Assembly (NCBI GenBank): GCA_021495925.1
Contig: JAKEKT010000008.1
Location: 186,001 to 250,000, forward strand
Direction: 5' to 3'
DNA length: 64,000 nucleotides
Source of the DNA: Diplodia intermedia
Taxonomy: Eukaryota > Ascomycota > Dothideomycetes > Botryosphaeriales > Botryosphaeriaceae
Numbering within the stretch: the first letter of the stretch is position 1; each line of letters opens with the position of its first letter. Of the stretch, positions 31,701 through 43,452 are shown piece by piece. Below the pieces are notes generated by a model. It did not search any database. It had not been told where the DNA came from and was given only the letters and a program-made list of their open reading frames with translations. Made by a program: the position numbers and the translations under genes.

Positions 31701-34065
31701 CTCCCCTTTTCCATCCCTGGTTCGCCCATCTGAGTGCGTCACGAACTCCGACTCATCCATTTTTGGGTACAATATCCTCCGTCGTGATATTCAACCTCAC
31801 GCAGCCGTCTTTGGTGTTTCTCGCGACCCTCCAATTGATGCTTGTGCAAGGAAGTTGATCAGGTCTCCTCCCAACAGTAAACAGGAAGCCGCTATCTACT
31901 TCGGATACATGGCCGGGAGAATTGCCGATATCCAGAGTCTACGCCAAATTGCACAAGAACTTGGTGGTTCCCCGATCGTCCCACTGGTCAGTCCGCAGAA
32001 TGCCACAAAGGTGCGGCATATTCCACCGCAATCCTGTTTCGTTGGTGAAAGTAAGGAATTCGGTAACATCCTGAATTTCGTCGACTTCGGTAGCATTGCC
32101 AACGCTTTCCTAAAAACGGTCGGAGCCAAAGATCAACCTACCATTCAGGAACTCGCCCGTATGGTTGTTGAGAACCCGTCGAAGGTTCTACAAGAGCTTC
32201 AGGCTCCGAAATATATGGACTTGCTTCGACAGTTCGCTGTAGAGGAGAAAGAACTCAAGTCGGACAAGCACTTGTGGGCCGCGTTCAAGGCCAGGCCCGT
32301 GTTGCTTGCTTTCAAGGATGAACAGCAAGATTCCAAGCCCGCAGAGGACAAGGAGAAGTCCCTACTCGACGACATCGACGACGACACAGACGAGATAGAT
32401 GATCCCTCCATCCAGCAGGTTCTCGTCAGTGCTTCTGCTTCCCAGATTGTCGTCCGAGATAACGTTCAATATTACGGTGTCTTCAGACACTCTCTCTTGG
32501 TTGCTCCCGAAGACGAAGTTCTCGAGCAGTTCTACATGCACCTCGGCGCAGAGAAGCTTAGCGATCGCGTCAATGTCGAGAAGATTGCCGGCAATCCAAT
32601 TCCCGGCGGAGAACACAAGGCGGCCGCACTGAAAACGCTTCTCGTAGAACGAACGCCCATCTTCCTCATATCGTACAGCAAGGATCAGATATTCCACGAT
32701 GCACGATGGTTGGAAGTCAATTTGGACGTGAAGCTTGTATCGTCCCTTACGCACCGCCTCCAGCTGCCGGGACAGCGTGCTGTATCACTCAAGACGAGCG
32801 CTGGTCTTCTCCGAGTGAAATCGAGGTTCCAAACTGCGACCATTCTGTACGTCCGGCCCGACTTCGACTTCTATGAAGTCAGTCGCGAGCTTGTGCCGAT
32901 ACTGTTGAAACGCCAGAATCCAAAGCACGAGGCGCTGATCCTAGAAACCATCCTGAGCAACAGTCTGCGCCGCCTGCGAGACAAGGGTTATGACGTGCAC
33001 CGCATCCTCGCCCGCAAGGAAAGGCATCGAGCTCTGGAGCAGGCCAGGCTTGCCGAAGAAGAGAAGAAGAGGATTGCCAACGCCCCTCCCCCATATGCCG
33101 ACCCAACGTCGCCAAAGCAGCCTCTCCCTCCAGTGCAGCAGCCACCCCAGATTGAAGCTGCTGCCAACGAAGCGCCTCCGCCGAGGACCCCAGAGAAGTC
33201 GATGCCGAGGATGCCCGGTGCCTTCGGCTCGCCCGAGCACGACGCACCACCAGACAACCAGCTCCAGCGCCGCCCAAGCGTCGACGGCGCAGTCGCCAAC
33301 AACAACCGCCGCAGCAAATTCATGTCCAACTTCACCAAAGCGTTTGAGAACCTGACGACCGGAAACAACAGCAACCGCTCCAGCATCGCCGGCCCCGCAG
33401 GCGGCGGCGCTGGCAGCAGTGGCGGGCAGCCGCCGCGCCCCAGCGACCCCAACCACATGTCGACCGACATCCGGGCCAACCTCGAGACGGCGCTGCAAAA
33501 GTGCCGGGCGCACAACTCGCCGCACGTGCAGTCGGAGGCGCGCACGCGCGACATCGACGAGGCGCGCGGCTCGTACTGCGACAGCAGCACCAGCAAGGAC
33601 CTGACGCGCTGGCTGCCCGAGGCGCGCCCCGGCACCGGCATCGCCGTCTTCCTGGCCAACAACAAGCCGGCGCCGGCCCCCACGGCCGACCCGGCCTTCC
33701 TCGCCGGCCTCGACGCCTTCGCCGGCCTCGTCGCGCGCGTCGGCGGCGCCGTCTTCGGCTTCGGCAGCGACAACGCGCCCGGCGTGCTCAACATCTTCTA
33801 CGAGGAGACGAGCAGCACCATCGCCTTCAACCAGGGCGGCGCCCTGTTCTTCAACTACCACTACTTCTTGACCCTGCACCGCGCCGCGCTGGACCGCGGC
33901 GACGCCGACGCCAGGAGGGACGCGCACGTCTTTTGGTGGGAGGCGTTTTGTCACGAGATCGCGCATAATCTTGCGCAGGAGCACAGCGCGCAGCACGTCT
34001 TTTACGAGGGAAGCTTCGTGAAGGCGACGTTCGCGGGGATGGCGAGGTTGGTGGGCGGGTTGTAG
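28718..34065 (+). CDS. HSP90-like (GHKL) ATPase, DUF3684 family, with C-terminal HExxH motif
   Basis: Exons 28718-29171 and 29231-34065 (intron donor GTAAGT, split codon restored as ATG) encode 1,762 aa. The N-terminal ATPase domain of the Sacsin/HSP90 fold shows the N box LRELVQNAADAGA (E47, N51), a glycine box VANNGKPFADADWSRL and a G2 box DETKIGAFGVGFYSVF. The long middle matches the fungal DUF3684 proteins (FFARFNIGTA, FIGFPTGQTTGYQCHIF). After a Pro/Asn-rich low-complexity linker (33080-33470) comes a further domain. Its last part has WWEAFCHEIAHNLAQEHSAQ, with H1726, E1727 and H1730 in HExxH spacing and H1736 six residues later. No protease function is known to me for this family, so an enzyme role is unproven. 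Confidence 0.85.
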
Positions 34066-37000
34066 TAGGGGGGGTGGAAGGTGGCTTGGTTGGTTGGTCG
34101 TTGTTTTGGGAGGGGGCGTACATACGTATAGTGTGGATTTTGGTAGATTGGCTTTTGCATTCTTTTTGTTCTCTCTCTTATTTTTTTGTTGGGGCCGGCT
34201 TAGATTTGCCTTTTTGTTCTTCATCGCACATGCTGTCTGTCTGCATTTATGCGCTGTCATTTTGCAAGAGGGGGGAACGGAGATGGTGGCAGACGGGAAG
34301 AGGTGAGACACTGCATCACGTGCTCAGTCTTGTAGATACAGTAACGAGATAGACTATATATGCCATGCCGAAAGGGGCGTCCGGAAGAAGGCGATATTCG
34401 AATGGCGGAAATATATGCACCTTCTCTTTTCGTACAACAACGTTCTCTAACTCTTCTTCATATCATCACCATCATACCTTTCATGAGCACTACACTACTC
34501 TCTACAATTGATTAGTTGGGCGTTCGCCGCATGGCGTGGACCGTTGCACAGATGGCTGGCTGCATGCGCCAGCGTTGGTTGGTGGCGCGTGAAGATTTGT
34601 GGTAGTGGTGGGTGGAATAAACCCCGGTGTGTGTGGCGGGTAGGCGCGGTGAGTGATAGGGTTCGACAGGAGCCGTGATTAATCAGCCCAAAGGCCTAAC
34701 GTTCCGTGGATGGAAGGATTGGAGGGTGGCAAGGCAGACAGCATGCTCGATGCGTGGCTGTGGCGAGCTGTGGCGTGGAAGGACGACTTTTCTCGGAATG
34801 GCTGTCCGTAGGAGCGGAGGCGGTCTGGATGCGTTGTTGGATCTTCACGGCATTCTCCCGTTAGATTCAAGGCGCTGTTGCCAAGAAAGACTTTATCGGA
34901 AAGAGTAATTCCCCGATACGGTAAGGCCGTGTTGGTGTCTCGATCAGTATAGCAGAAAGCAGGCATGTGGCGAACAATCCTAAGACAAGTACCGGCAAGT
35001 TTTCACAAAATTCGCATACTCCTTTTGCGAGCGAGTTGGTGACACAGCGGACAAACCTGCCGCTGATGCATGTACTCTCACGGGGCTCACTGCCGGTGCG
35101 AGAACGGGTAGTGCCCCATGCAGATGGCAGCTTTTCGTCACTAGCGGGCTCATACTCGGGTCACCTGCACCAACGCGTTCAATGCGCAGTCAATAGAGGG
35201 ATTCCGTTACCAGTCCTTCCCGCAGAGTAGCTGATCTGGGGTAGCTGGATTCTCTCTTCTGAGCTTACCTCAGCACGTGTCTCATGGCGGAGGCTGTTAG
35301 GACTTGGCGTCTACTTAGAGGTATTGCTGGCCAATATTCTGAGACTGGCGGCCGGTGTGTTGGCGCTTGTGCGACCAGAGGCGGGGCGGAACAGTTCCAG
35401 ACTGCTGCAAGAGTTTCTGTACGAGCGGGAACGTGTTGCGGAAAACATGCCTGTGCGTTGGGGCGGGCGGTAGATAGCAATATGATAACGCCCCCAACGC
35501 GACGGATGGAATTCGTTATATTGAGCACGGTCGGAATCCCAATGGTGGATCGGAGCGCATCGGAAAGGCCACTCGATAGCCACTGTCGTTTAAGCTTCAA
35601 TTCTCGTGAGGGGATTGGTGCAGATGCAGTGATTGGGAACAATTCCTTCCCACGCGGACAAGCACTCGGAGAGCGGTAGCATCCGCGCCGCTGCATGTCT
35701 CTGAAGCAACCACTCTGTACTCGCCGTAGCCCTGAAACTAGCGGAGGATCGAGGTCCGAATCAGTATCATGTCATGTTGGGGTTTGCAGTTCAGGCAGCT
35801 CGAGGAATGTCATTGTGATGTCGATGGATCCGGAGCGAAAGACCGAAGAGCGCCTTGCTGGACGGAGGCGGCGCGTGGCCGGCGAAACAAGGGACGAGAA
35901 GGCCGAGGTGAGGCGGGTCGCGGGCGTGGCGGCGGCCTGGCAGCAGCATGGGGAGTCAGCCGTCCAGTGCTGGTGTCGCAAGCGTGTGCAACCACGCTCC
36001 TTTCCTGTTTCAGCTGCGGCAGCGTTTCGGCGGCCTGGCCTGAGGAATGCGGGGACACGGCCGTTTCAGGGCCGGGCGCAGGCTCCGGTTGCTGCGAAGG
36101 GTGCGTCTTTGTGTGTCCGGGAAGGCCATGGACGAGATCACGCGTTGTCCTGTGCCTTGCATGTCTGCACGTCATGCTGGTCCTGCGCATGAGCTCGTTG
36201 CCGCCCGCCCACGGCCGCGGGTTGCGCAGAAAGACGGCGGGCGAAGCATTCTGCCCGTCCCCCCAGTGACACGGCGAGCCGCTCATGCGTGCAACGTCTT
36301 CTGCCCACCGCTGCCAGCCCAGAAACGTGCTCGTCCTGCAGCATTGCGCGGCTGAGTGGCGCAAGGTGTCCTGAGGAAGCCGCGGAGAGGAATGGCGAGG
36401 CCAGGGATCGTCTGCGGCCTGCTGCATAACGCGCCGGTCCGAGATGAGGGAAACACGGAGCCCAGGGCTGATCGGCATCGAGGCCAATCACTGCACGCGA
36501 GAGGCAGCCGTAGGGCAGCAGGCCCCGGCCGCTGATCATCGCAGCGGGTGCTGACGCAGGACCCAGACCTCGCGCGAGCCTGCCCCAAGACCTGTCCAAG
36601 CAGCGGCCGCCGCGGCAGCCCCGGCGAGCCTCAATCAAACAGCTGCGCTCCAGCGAAGATTGCGCCCACCCCGGGCACCGCGATACATGACCGCGAGCGC
36701 GAGCGCGAGCGAGCAGCCGCTCCCAAGGGATATCCAGACATGCAGCGCATGCTTCGTCTGCTCCGCAAGCGCAGTGCCGACCCAGGCTGTCGGCGACGCG
36801 GGGACGTATAAACCGGAGGCTCTGCCAGCCTGCATCTTCTTCGCGCGTGCCCTCCCTCGTGTCGTCACCGCTGTCCTGCTTTGCTGCGTCCGAGCCCGCG
36901 CGGAGCCCCCGCTGCCAGTCGTTCCTTCCCGCCCTGCTGCCGTCGCCGTACGCTCCCTCCCAAAGAGGAAGTCTCCCCCATAAGCGAGCGCTAGCGCCCC

Positions 37001-37450
37001 GGGCCGCCTACTTCTGGCCTTCTACTTGCGCGGCCTCTTCGCCTCGTCCTCCTCTTCGTTCCTTCATCCACACTCCCTTGCGACTGCTGCGCTCTTCACC
37101 CGCTCGTTCCTTCCTTTGTGCGCCCCGGTCGTACACCCTGGGTCCTCTCGCTGAGCTTGAGGCCCGTCCACGTAAGTCTTCAACACTGACCTCACCACCG
37201 ACTCCACTCACCTCCGCCCGTTACTGTCCTACCTCCAGCCCTTTTTGCCACGCTTGCCGGCCCTTTGCTCCACTCCTTTCAGACATATATAAGCTGCTGC
37301 TTTCACTCGCTTTCTTTCACCAGCATCGGCCTGGCCACCTTGTCCAAGCTCTTTGATCGCCTCACCTAACCTTCAGCTCCAGTCCTTCTGACCACACACA
37401 CCGAGATCTGAGATCCCAACCAGCAAACCAGCAACCACTCTCGACTCATC
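34066..37450. other. 3.4 kb gene-poor region upstream of CAP gene
   Basis: No convincing gene. It starts with the HATPase 3' UTR, continues with a moderate-GC stretch with short frames on both strands (34675-35696), then GC-rich DNA (35800-36800), and ends with a CT-rich leader (36900-37440). That leader probably contains the promoter and 5' UTR of the CAP gene, including TATA candidates at 36807-36812 and 37286-37293. An unrecognised small gene or long noncoding RNA is possible. Confidence 0.4.
37286..37293 (+). promoter_or_regulatory. TATA box candidate for CAP-domain gene
   Basis: TATATAAG about 160 nt upstream of ATG 37451, inside a CT-rich core promoter region. Confidence 0.5.
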
Positions 37451-38490
37451 ATGCGCTCCTTGGCTTTGATTGCCGGCGGCCTGGCTGCCTTCGCCGCAGC
37501 GGCTCCAGTCGTCACTCATATCCAGACGGCTGTCAAGGTGGTCACCATCCAAGGACCTCAGCCCACCAACTTCCCGGTTCATCACGTCGTTTACGTCACC
37601 AGGACTGCCGCCGCCGCTGGCAGAGTTGTCACCGCTCCCCCCAAGGTTGTCACTATTGTCGCTACGGCTCCTGCGATTGCCCAATCCGAGCCCAGCTTCC
37701 AGCGCGTCTCGTATGCTGTCGCCCACAAGCCCGTTACTTCTACCCAGGAAGTCCAGGCTCCTGTCTCGTCGAGTGTCAGCTACGGTGACGATGGCGTCAG
37801 CAGTGACTGCGGTTCCATCCATGAAGACGACCCCCAGCTCTGCCAAGACTCACTGGATGCACACAACCGTCATCGCCGCAACCACACCGTTCCCGACATG
37901 AAGTGGTCCAAGGACTTGTTCGAGAGCGCCAGCTTCGTTGCGTCGCAGTGCAACTTCAGCCACCTCATGTAAGTCCGCCATTTTTCTCTTGAATGTATTC
38001 GGGCTGAAGGAGATTTAGGGATTACAACGGCGGAGGCTATGGCCAGAACCTTGAGATTGGTAGTCCGAAGGGTGAGATCCAGCATGCCATCACCAATGGC
38101 TGGTACAACTCGGAGGTTGGATACTGGCCCGATGATTACTACGGCCTTCCCACTCCTCCCGACATGATCGACCCTGCCAGTACGAGTTGGGAGCACTACG
38201 GCCACTTCACGCAGGTCATCTGGGCCGCCTCGGACGAAGTCGGATGCGCGCAGGCTGAATGCGCAAGGCTCGGATGCAGCGCAGGCACGGACAGCTGCGT
38301 GGACGGCTACCTGCCCGATGGCAAATACGGCCGCTATTTGACAGTCTGCAACTACAAGAGCGTTGGTTAGTTGCCCTTGAAGCGTAAAAACAAACATCCA
38401 CTCACCCAAGTACCAGGCAACGTCAAAGGCGCCTACGACGTGAACGTCATCCGTCCTCCCGTGGATGAGCAGACTTATGTCGCGCCCTAA
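37451..38490 (+). CDS. Secreted CAP-superfamily protein (SCP/PR-1 type)
   Basis: Exons 37451-37968, 38019-38365 and 38417-38490 encode 312 aa. Residues 1-18 are a signal peptide (MRSLALIAGGLAAFAAAAP). A Val/Thr/Ala-rich linker follows to about residue 125. The CAP domain begins near residue 135 with LDAHNRHRRNHTVPDMKWSK and contains GGYGQNLEIGSPKGEIQHAI and WEHYGHFTQVIWAASDEVGC, the classic CAP signature with HFTQVIW. It ends in CNYKSVGNVKGAYDVNVIRPP. Disulfide-type cysteines are spread across the last part. Fungal members bind sterols or lipids or act outside the cell; no specific target can be read here. It converges with CSE1. Confidence 0.92.
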
Positions 38491-39573
38491 GAATAACCAT
38501 CATCCGTACATTGCTCACAGTCAAGGAGTGGACACATTCTCCGGCATGCGCGCTATGCATACCCATCTCTTCTCAACGGAGGTACCTTGTGGGAGGGTCA
38601 GTGCTATTTCAGCGTAGCGGTCTTCTTTTCTCTGTCGATTCTCATTTCGACGGGCCTTTTTCTCATTTCACCAAGTTGCGATCAAGTCTTCTTGCAGTAT
38701 CACAGCTCAAGCAGGCTTCGAGAGTGAGCTTAGAGGAGGGGTCCACAGGAGGCACCTTTTCTTCGTGGGTACAGACTTTTCAACGGCCGATGATGCGTGA
38801 AGAATTCTTTGAACTGAATCAGTTATGAGAAATGACAGGATATCATTGAACGCGCGATCTTTATGTTGAGTGACAAAGGTGATAAAGCTGCGCAACCCGA
38901 GCGAGGACCTGAGGTTGGAATCGCATCCGTTCGGTCTAGCCTTGAGAGGGTTAGCGGATGATGGGTCTCCACCAGCCAATGAAACCGCTGGTTGAGCGCC
39001 TAGTCCAACAAGCCATCCAATGACCGGCTGTGCCGCACAACACGTCCAACGGCTTCTTCTCATTGCTTCAAGCGCTTGAACCGACTTGAGAATGTAATGA
39101 TCCACTTGGGACGACATTGACATCCATGATCCAGTCGTTCCTCCGGGCTTCAGCATGACCGAGATTCATCCTTTATGAACCCTACCTATCTATCCTTATA
39201 AGAGAGATAGAACCTGCGCCATCAATTTTGATTCGAACGAGTGATTGACTTCCAAATAGCATTCAAAAAAAGTCACTCACTAGTAGCGTAGCAGTTTCAC
39301 CCCATCATCGCATTCAAATCGTCTTCATACATTTTTTCCCCGATATCGACTAATCGATGCGCCCCGTCAAATACCAGGGGCTCGGGACGAGCTAAAACTC
39401 TTCGACCATCGACCGCCTACTACCTAACCCCCATTTTCCCTCTTTTTGCATTCTTGCCTTTGCATCCTCCTCCCCCCATCTCTCTCCCTCGTTGGTATCA
39501 ATCGCGCAAAACCTCTCACTTCCTGGTCTTCTCTCTACTTCAACTATACCCAAAAAAGTAGACTGACCAACCT
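38491..39573. other. Convergent intergenic region, CAP gene / CSE1
   Basis: About 1.1 kb with no supported gene. It includes both 3' UTRs and a lower-GC stretch around 39170-39400. Confidence 0.45.
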
Positions 39574-42500
39574 CTAGCCTTGCATCGTCGCCATCAACGC
39601 CTGCTTGGCCTCCGGGCTCAGTCTCTCCTGCACAAACGCGCTCAACCTGCCGCCGTTCCTCTGGTCGGCTTGCCTCAAGTACTCGCCAACCCACCTCTTG
39701 ACGTCGGTGATCTCGGGGAAGGGGTCCACAGCGGCCTTGCGGCACGTGTTCAGCTGTGTGAAGCCGACGCCGAAGCCTAGGTCGTCGACGTCCTGCTCGG
39801 GCATGATGTCGTCACTGCGGGGTGCGACGGGCGGGTTGATGAGGAGCTTCAAGAGAGCCTCGCATGTCAGAGGCCATCCCTTCTTGTAGCGCTCCACGAA
39901 AGCCTGACCGTCAGTGAGGGTCTTGGTGAGAGAGACGACGGCCGTCTTGCGGTCAAAGGGGCGCGTAAGCTTCTGAGTGTCAGGCAGAATGATCTGAGGG
40001 TAAATGGGGCGGAACACGCTGGCCACATTGTTAGTTAAAGAGTCGTTAGGGGCCATGACCAAATGAAAACTTACTCTTGCTGGACGTTGTCGGCAGCGCT
40101 GATGAAGAAATCCGAGCCCAGACCCTTGTCATCACGCGCAGCAACAAAGTGGTAGAAGCGGACAAAGCGAGAAGCGAAAGTCTCGGTCTTCGAGCCGGAC
40201 AACCGTGTAAGCATGATCGTGAGCATGGGCACGAAGTACTGCTTCAGGTTGTCGGCCGGGACCGCAGCGACAATCGCCTCCAGCAAGTCGAAGCCGTGGG
40301 CCTCGTTCGTCTTGGTGGAGACCAGTTTCTGGAAAATACCAAGCATGGGCTCAAGTTGATTGTTCTGGACGATGCTGGCGGGGTCACGGCTGACCATGGC
40401 GGACAGAAGGCGGACCAAAGCCGGGATGTTGCCCTTGTTGTCCCAAACAATGGGCATCAAAAGTGGGGGGATCAAGGACTTGTAATACTCGGGCAGGACA
40501 CCAGATGGGTTTGCCTCGAGAAGAGCCGCGAACAGCTGAAAAACGTAGGGCGTGAACTCCTCGACCTCGGTACGGAGAATCGTCGAGAAAGGATCGTAAA
40601 GGGCCTGCTCCAGCTTCTGCGGTTCTGAAGGGGCTGCGCCCCTGATGAGTGCACCAATACCCTCGAAGTGGTAGTAGTAGAAGCGAGGGTTGCTGGGGTT
40701 ATGACGAATGACCATGGTGATGTTGATGAAGTTCTTGAGCACGGTATCTGCGATAGGCAGAACACCCTCTTTGATGACGACAAGCACTCTCATAACGCAC
40801 TTCATCAAGAACTCGTTCTCCTGGATCTTCTCTGGAGCCGACTCTTTCTGGATCAGACCAAAGAGATGTACCAACAGATCCTTTGCCAAAGGTGCAACAG
40901 TGTCCCTCGGGATCACAGGTTGCCGGTTGTCGTCGGTAAGGTACAGAGCCCGTTCGACCGCGATGGCGGCGTAGGAGTAAATGACAAAGTTGGAAACGCC
41001 GAGATGTCTGACGAGGAGGGGGAAAGTGGCTTGCCAGTACTCCTGGGTAAGCTGGCTGCGGAAGAGGTAGACGTACTTGATCGCGTCTACCTTGAGAATT
41101 GGCTCGACGCTGTCGGCAGTAAGGTCCTCAGCAATGTTTGTCTGGAAGAAGTCCAGAATGTTGACGTGGCTGTTGACCGTCTTCACACCGAACTGGGCCG
41201 TAGAAGTGCCCTTAGCAGCGATGGAGCAGAACAGATAGACGGCCGTATCCTTTGACTTCCAGTTCTCCGATTTGTTCTGCGCGTAGTGCTGGAGATACTT
41301 GTCAATGTACTGGTTCACGACGCCCGTGACCAGACCCTCGAACTGTGTCATCAACTGGCGCAGGAAATCGGTCGCAGCACGTCTCCGAGTGTCGCTGTCC
41401 GAACCCTCCAGATCCCTGCGAATGAACTCGATAGGCTCGTCCTCAAACATCTCGACGTCCGACTCGCGAAGGGATAGGTTGGGGAGGATAACCTTCTCCA
41501 CGACTTGGTTGAGAGTAGCCTCGTTGTTGAAAAGTTGAGCGTGGGCATTGTTCGAGGTAACTGAGGTCAGGAACTGCAAGGCCTTGCTGACAAGGATATC
41601 GTACTTTGTCTCCTGGCCAATGTTGGTCAGGAGGTTCCACGAGCTCTCGATGAAGCTTCCCAAGTACTGTCCAAATTCATCCTCGTACTTTTGGGTGTAG
41701 AGGATCAAGATCTCGAAGATGCCAGCCTTGACGAATTCAAGAGGGCCCGCCTCCGTATCGTCGTCGGTATGCAGTGCAGCGTTGTCGTAGGTAAGATACT
41801 TGTGGAGCAGTGCGCTCAGGCCCTGGAGGTTCTCGTCAAACTGCGGAGGCAAATCTTGGCAAGAGAGGTCGACAGTGAGCTTGAGGATGAGGTTAAGGGA
41901 GGTGAAGTAGCTCTGGAGGGCTTGCTTGTTGCCTTGGTTGGCGGTAATTTGCGCGTCGGTGTTCTGCAAGCCTGTCAGTCTGCAATCCCACCGATTCGCT
42001 AGCAACGCCACACACCTGGAAAAGCTGCAGGAAGGGTTCGGCGAACTTCCCCAGCACGAAGTTGATCTCAGTGTAGAGATCGTCTGATCTGAAAAGCGGC
42101 CTCCAACGCTTGAAAACGGAGTGGGCGACCTGCAGCACACCGTTGTTGGTGACGGGGTTGTCGGCCGTCAAGCGCGACACAAGATCCTAGCAAGTCCATA
42201 AGCAAGCGTCCGGCGCGGGGTTCCAGTGCGAGCACACTCACGTCAACAAGGCTCTCCCACCGCTCGTAGAAATCACTCTCGGCAATTGTGCTGATGGCTT
42301 CACCGAGCTGGGGCTGTATCGACGGCGGCTGGGAGATCATAAGGCCAATGAGCTCCTGCTTGACCGTGACGACCTCATTCTCCGGCAGCTTGTACAGGCC
42401 TTCGAAATCCTGCAAAGCGGTTACCACCCAGGCTGCTTGGTAACGTCCGGCGGCATACATACGACCCATTTGCGCCTGACGAGGTTCTTGAAGTAGAGGG

Positions 42501-42826
42501 CGGCGGCGAGTCTCGAGGTCTGAGGTATGGAGGTGTCGGCGACGAGCTGGAGCAAGGTAATCGAGAAGCCTGGTGCGGCCTCTTGCTGCTTGATGGCGGC
42601 CTCGGCTGCGCGAATGAGTGTCAGTACGGCAACTGCATGTTCGGCACCTCGCCGCGTGCTGGCGAACAGCGGGAGGGGGTGGGGGCGGGGCTTCGAGGGC
42701 GTGCAGGCGGAGCTGCGGGCATGGGTTTGGCTGGCAAACAGTGTAAACAGACGCACCTTCCTTTGCGTGACGAGGATCCAGGCTCTGCTGCAGGAGCTGG
42801 GCGATAGCCTGAGTGTTCCCGGCCAT
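39574..42826 (-). CDS. CSE1: Exportin-2 / Cse1 (importin-alpha re-exporter)
   Basis: Start ATG at 42824-42826 (MAGNTQAIAQLLQQSLDP), stop at 39574-39576, about 960 aa with several short introns in the N-terminal third. The N-terminal part has the importin-beta N domain (FSITLLQLVADTSIPQTSRL, AALYFKNLVRRKWV). HEAT-like repeats follow, with FDENLQGLSALLHKYLTYDN, EDEPIEFIRRDLEGSDSDT, and the CSE1 signature regions VEPILKVDAIKYVYLFRSQL and FVRFYHFVAARDDKGLGSDF. The C terminus reads IYPQIILPDTQKLTRPFDRK and ends LSPEAKQALMATMQG. It returns importin-alpha to the cytoplasm with Ran-GTP. Confidence 0.94.
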
Positions 42827-43452
42827 CGTGGAGGACTTGCGCAGAAATTGGCCCAAGAAGACGAGGAATGAGGGCGGAGGTGGGTGTGCAGTCGAGTGGA
42901 AAGACAGCTCCAAGACTTTCTGATCCGCCCGCGCAACCAAGAAGACGCCGCCGCCCGCCGCGAGCCCGAGGTCTTGCCGCTACCGCACTAGCGCACAACA
43001 GGTATAGTGCCGTGATGTCATTGCCATTTCTGCCTGCAGTGACCTTTCTAGAACCTCACAACCTAAGTAGATGACCGCTACAAACAAGTACTTTTCTTTC
43101 TCCACTGTCGCTTCCCCCGTCATGCCAACATTACCAGCATCAAGCAAAACAACGCCCATGAAATGACTACAGTATCCGCCCATTCGGTCTATTTTTTTGG
43201 CTGTGCGCAACCCATGAGGAACAGAAAAAGAGACCTGAACTATTTTTGGGGCTTACAGCTCAACACGCAAAAAGTCCTCCGCCAGCCGTGATGCTTATCA
43301 TTACTTCTTTAATTTTTTGTCGCTTCTGTTTCGGTCGCCGTCGATGGTGTGAGGGGTGTTGCCGAAACGCCGCAACGGGGGTATCAATCGAGCAAACAAG
43401 CAGCAATAGATGTAGAAAGGAGACTGAAAGGAACAGAGGGAGAGAGAAAACA
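42827..43452. other. Region between TSC2 stop and CSE1 start
   Basis: Both neighbours are on the minus strand; this is the CSE1 promoter and 5' UTR plus the TSC2 3' UTR. Frames present are not credible genes. Confidence 0.5.

Noticed and set aside
32941..34311. 456-codon minus-strand frame opposite the HATPase C terminus
   Set aside because: Its sequence is Arg/Ala/Val-rich noise mirroring a GC-rich coding strand. The plus-strand gene has conserved motifs throughout.
35695..36192. 165-codon plus-strand frame in the gene-poor region
   Set aside because: Arg/Ala/Cys-rich without motif; fits a chance frame in GC-rich DNA.
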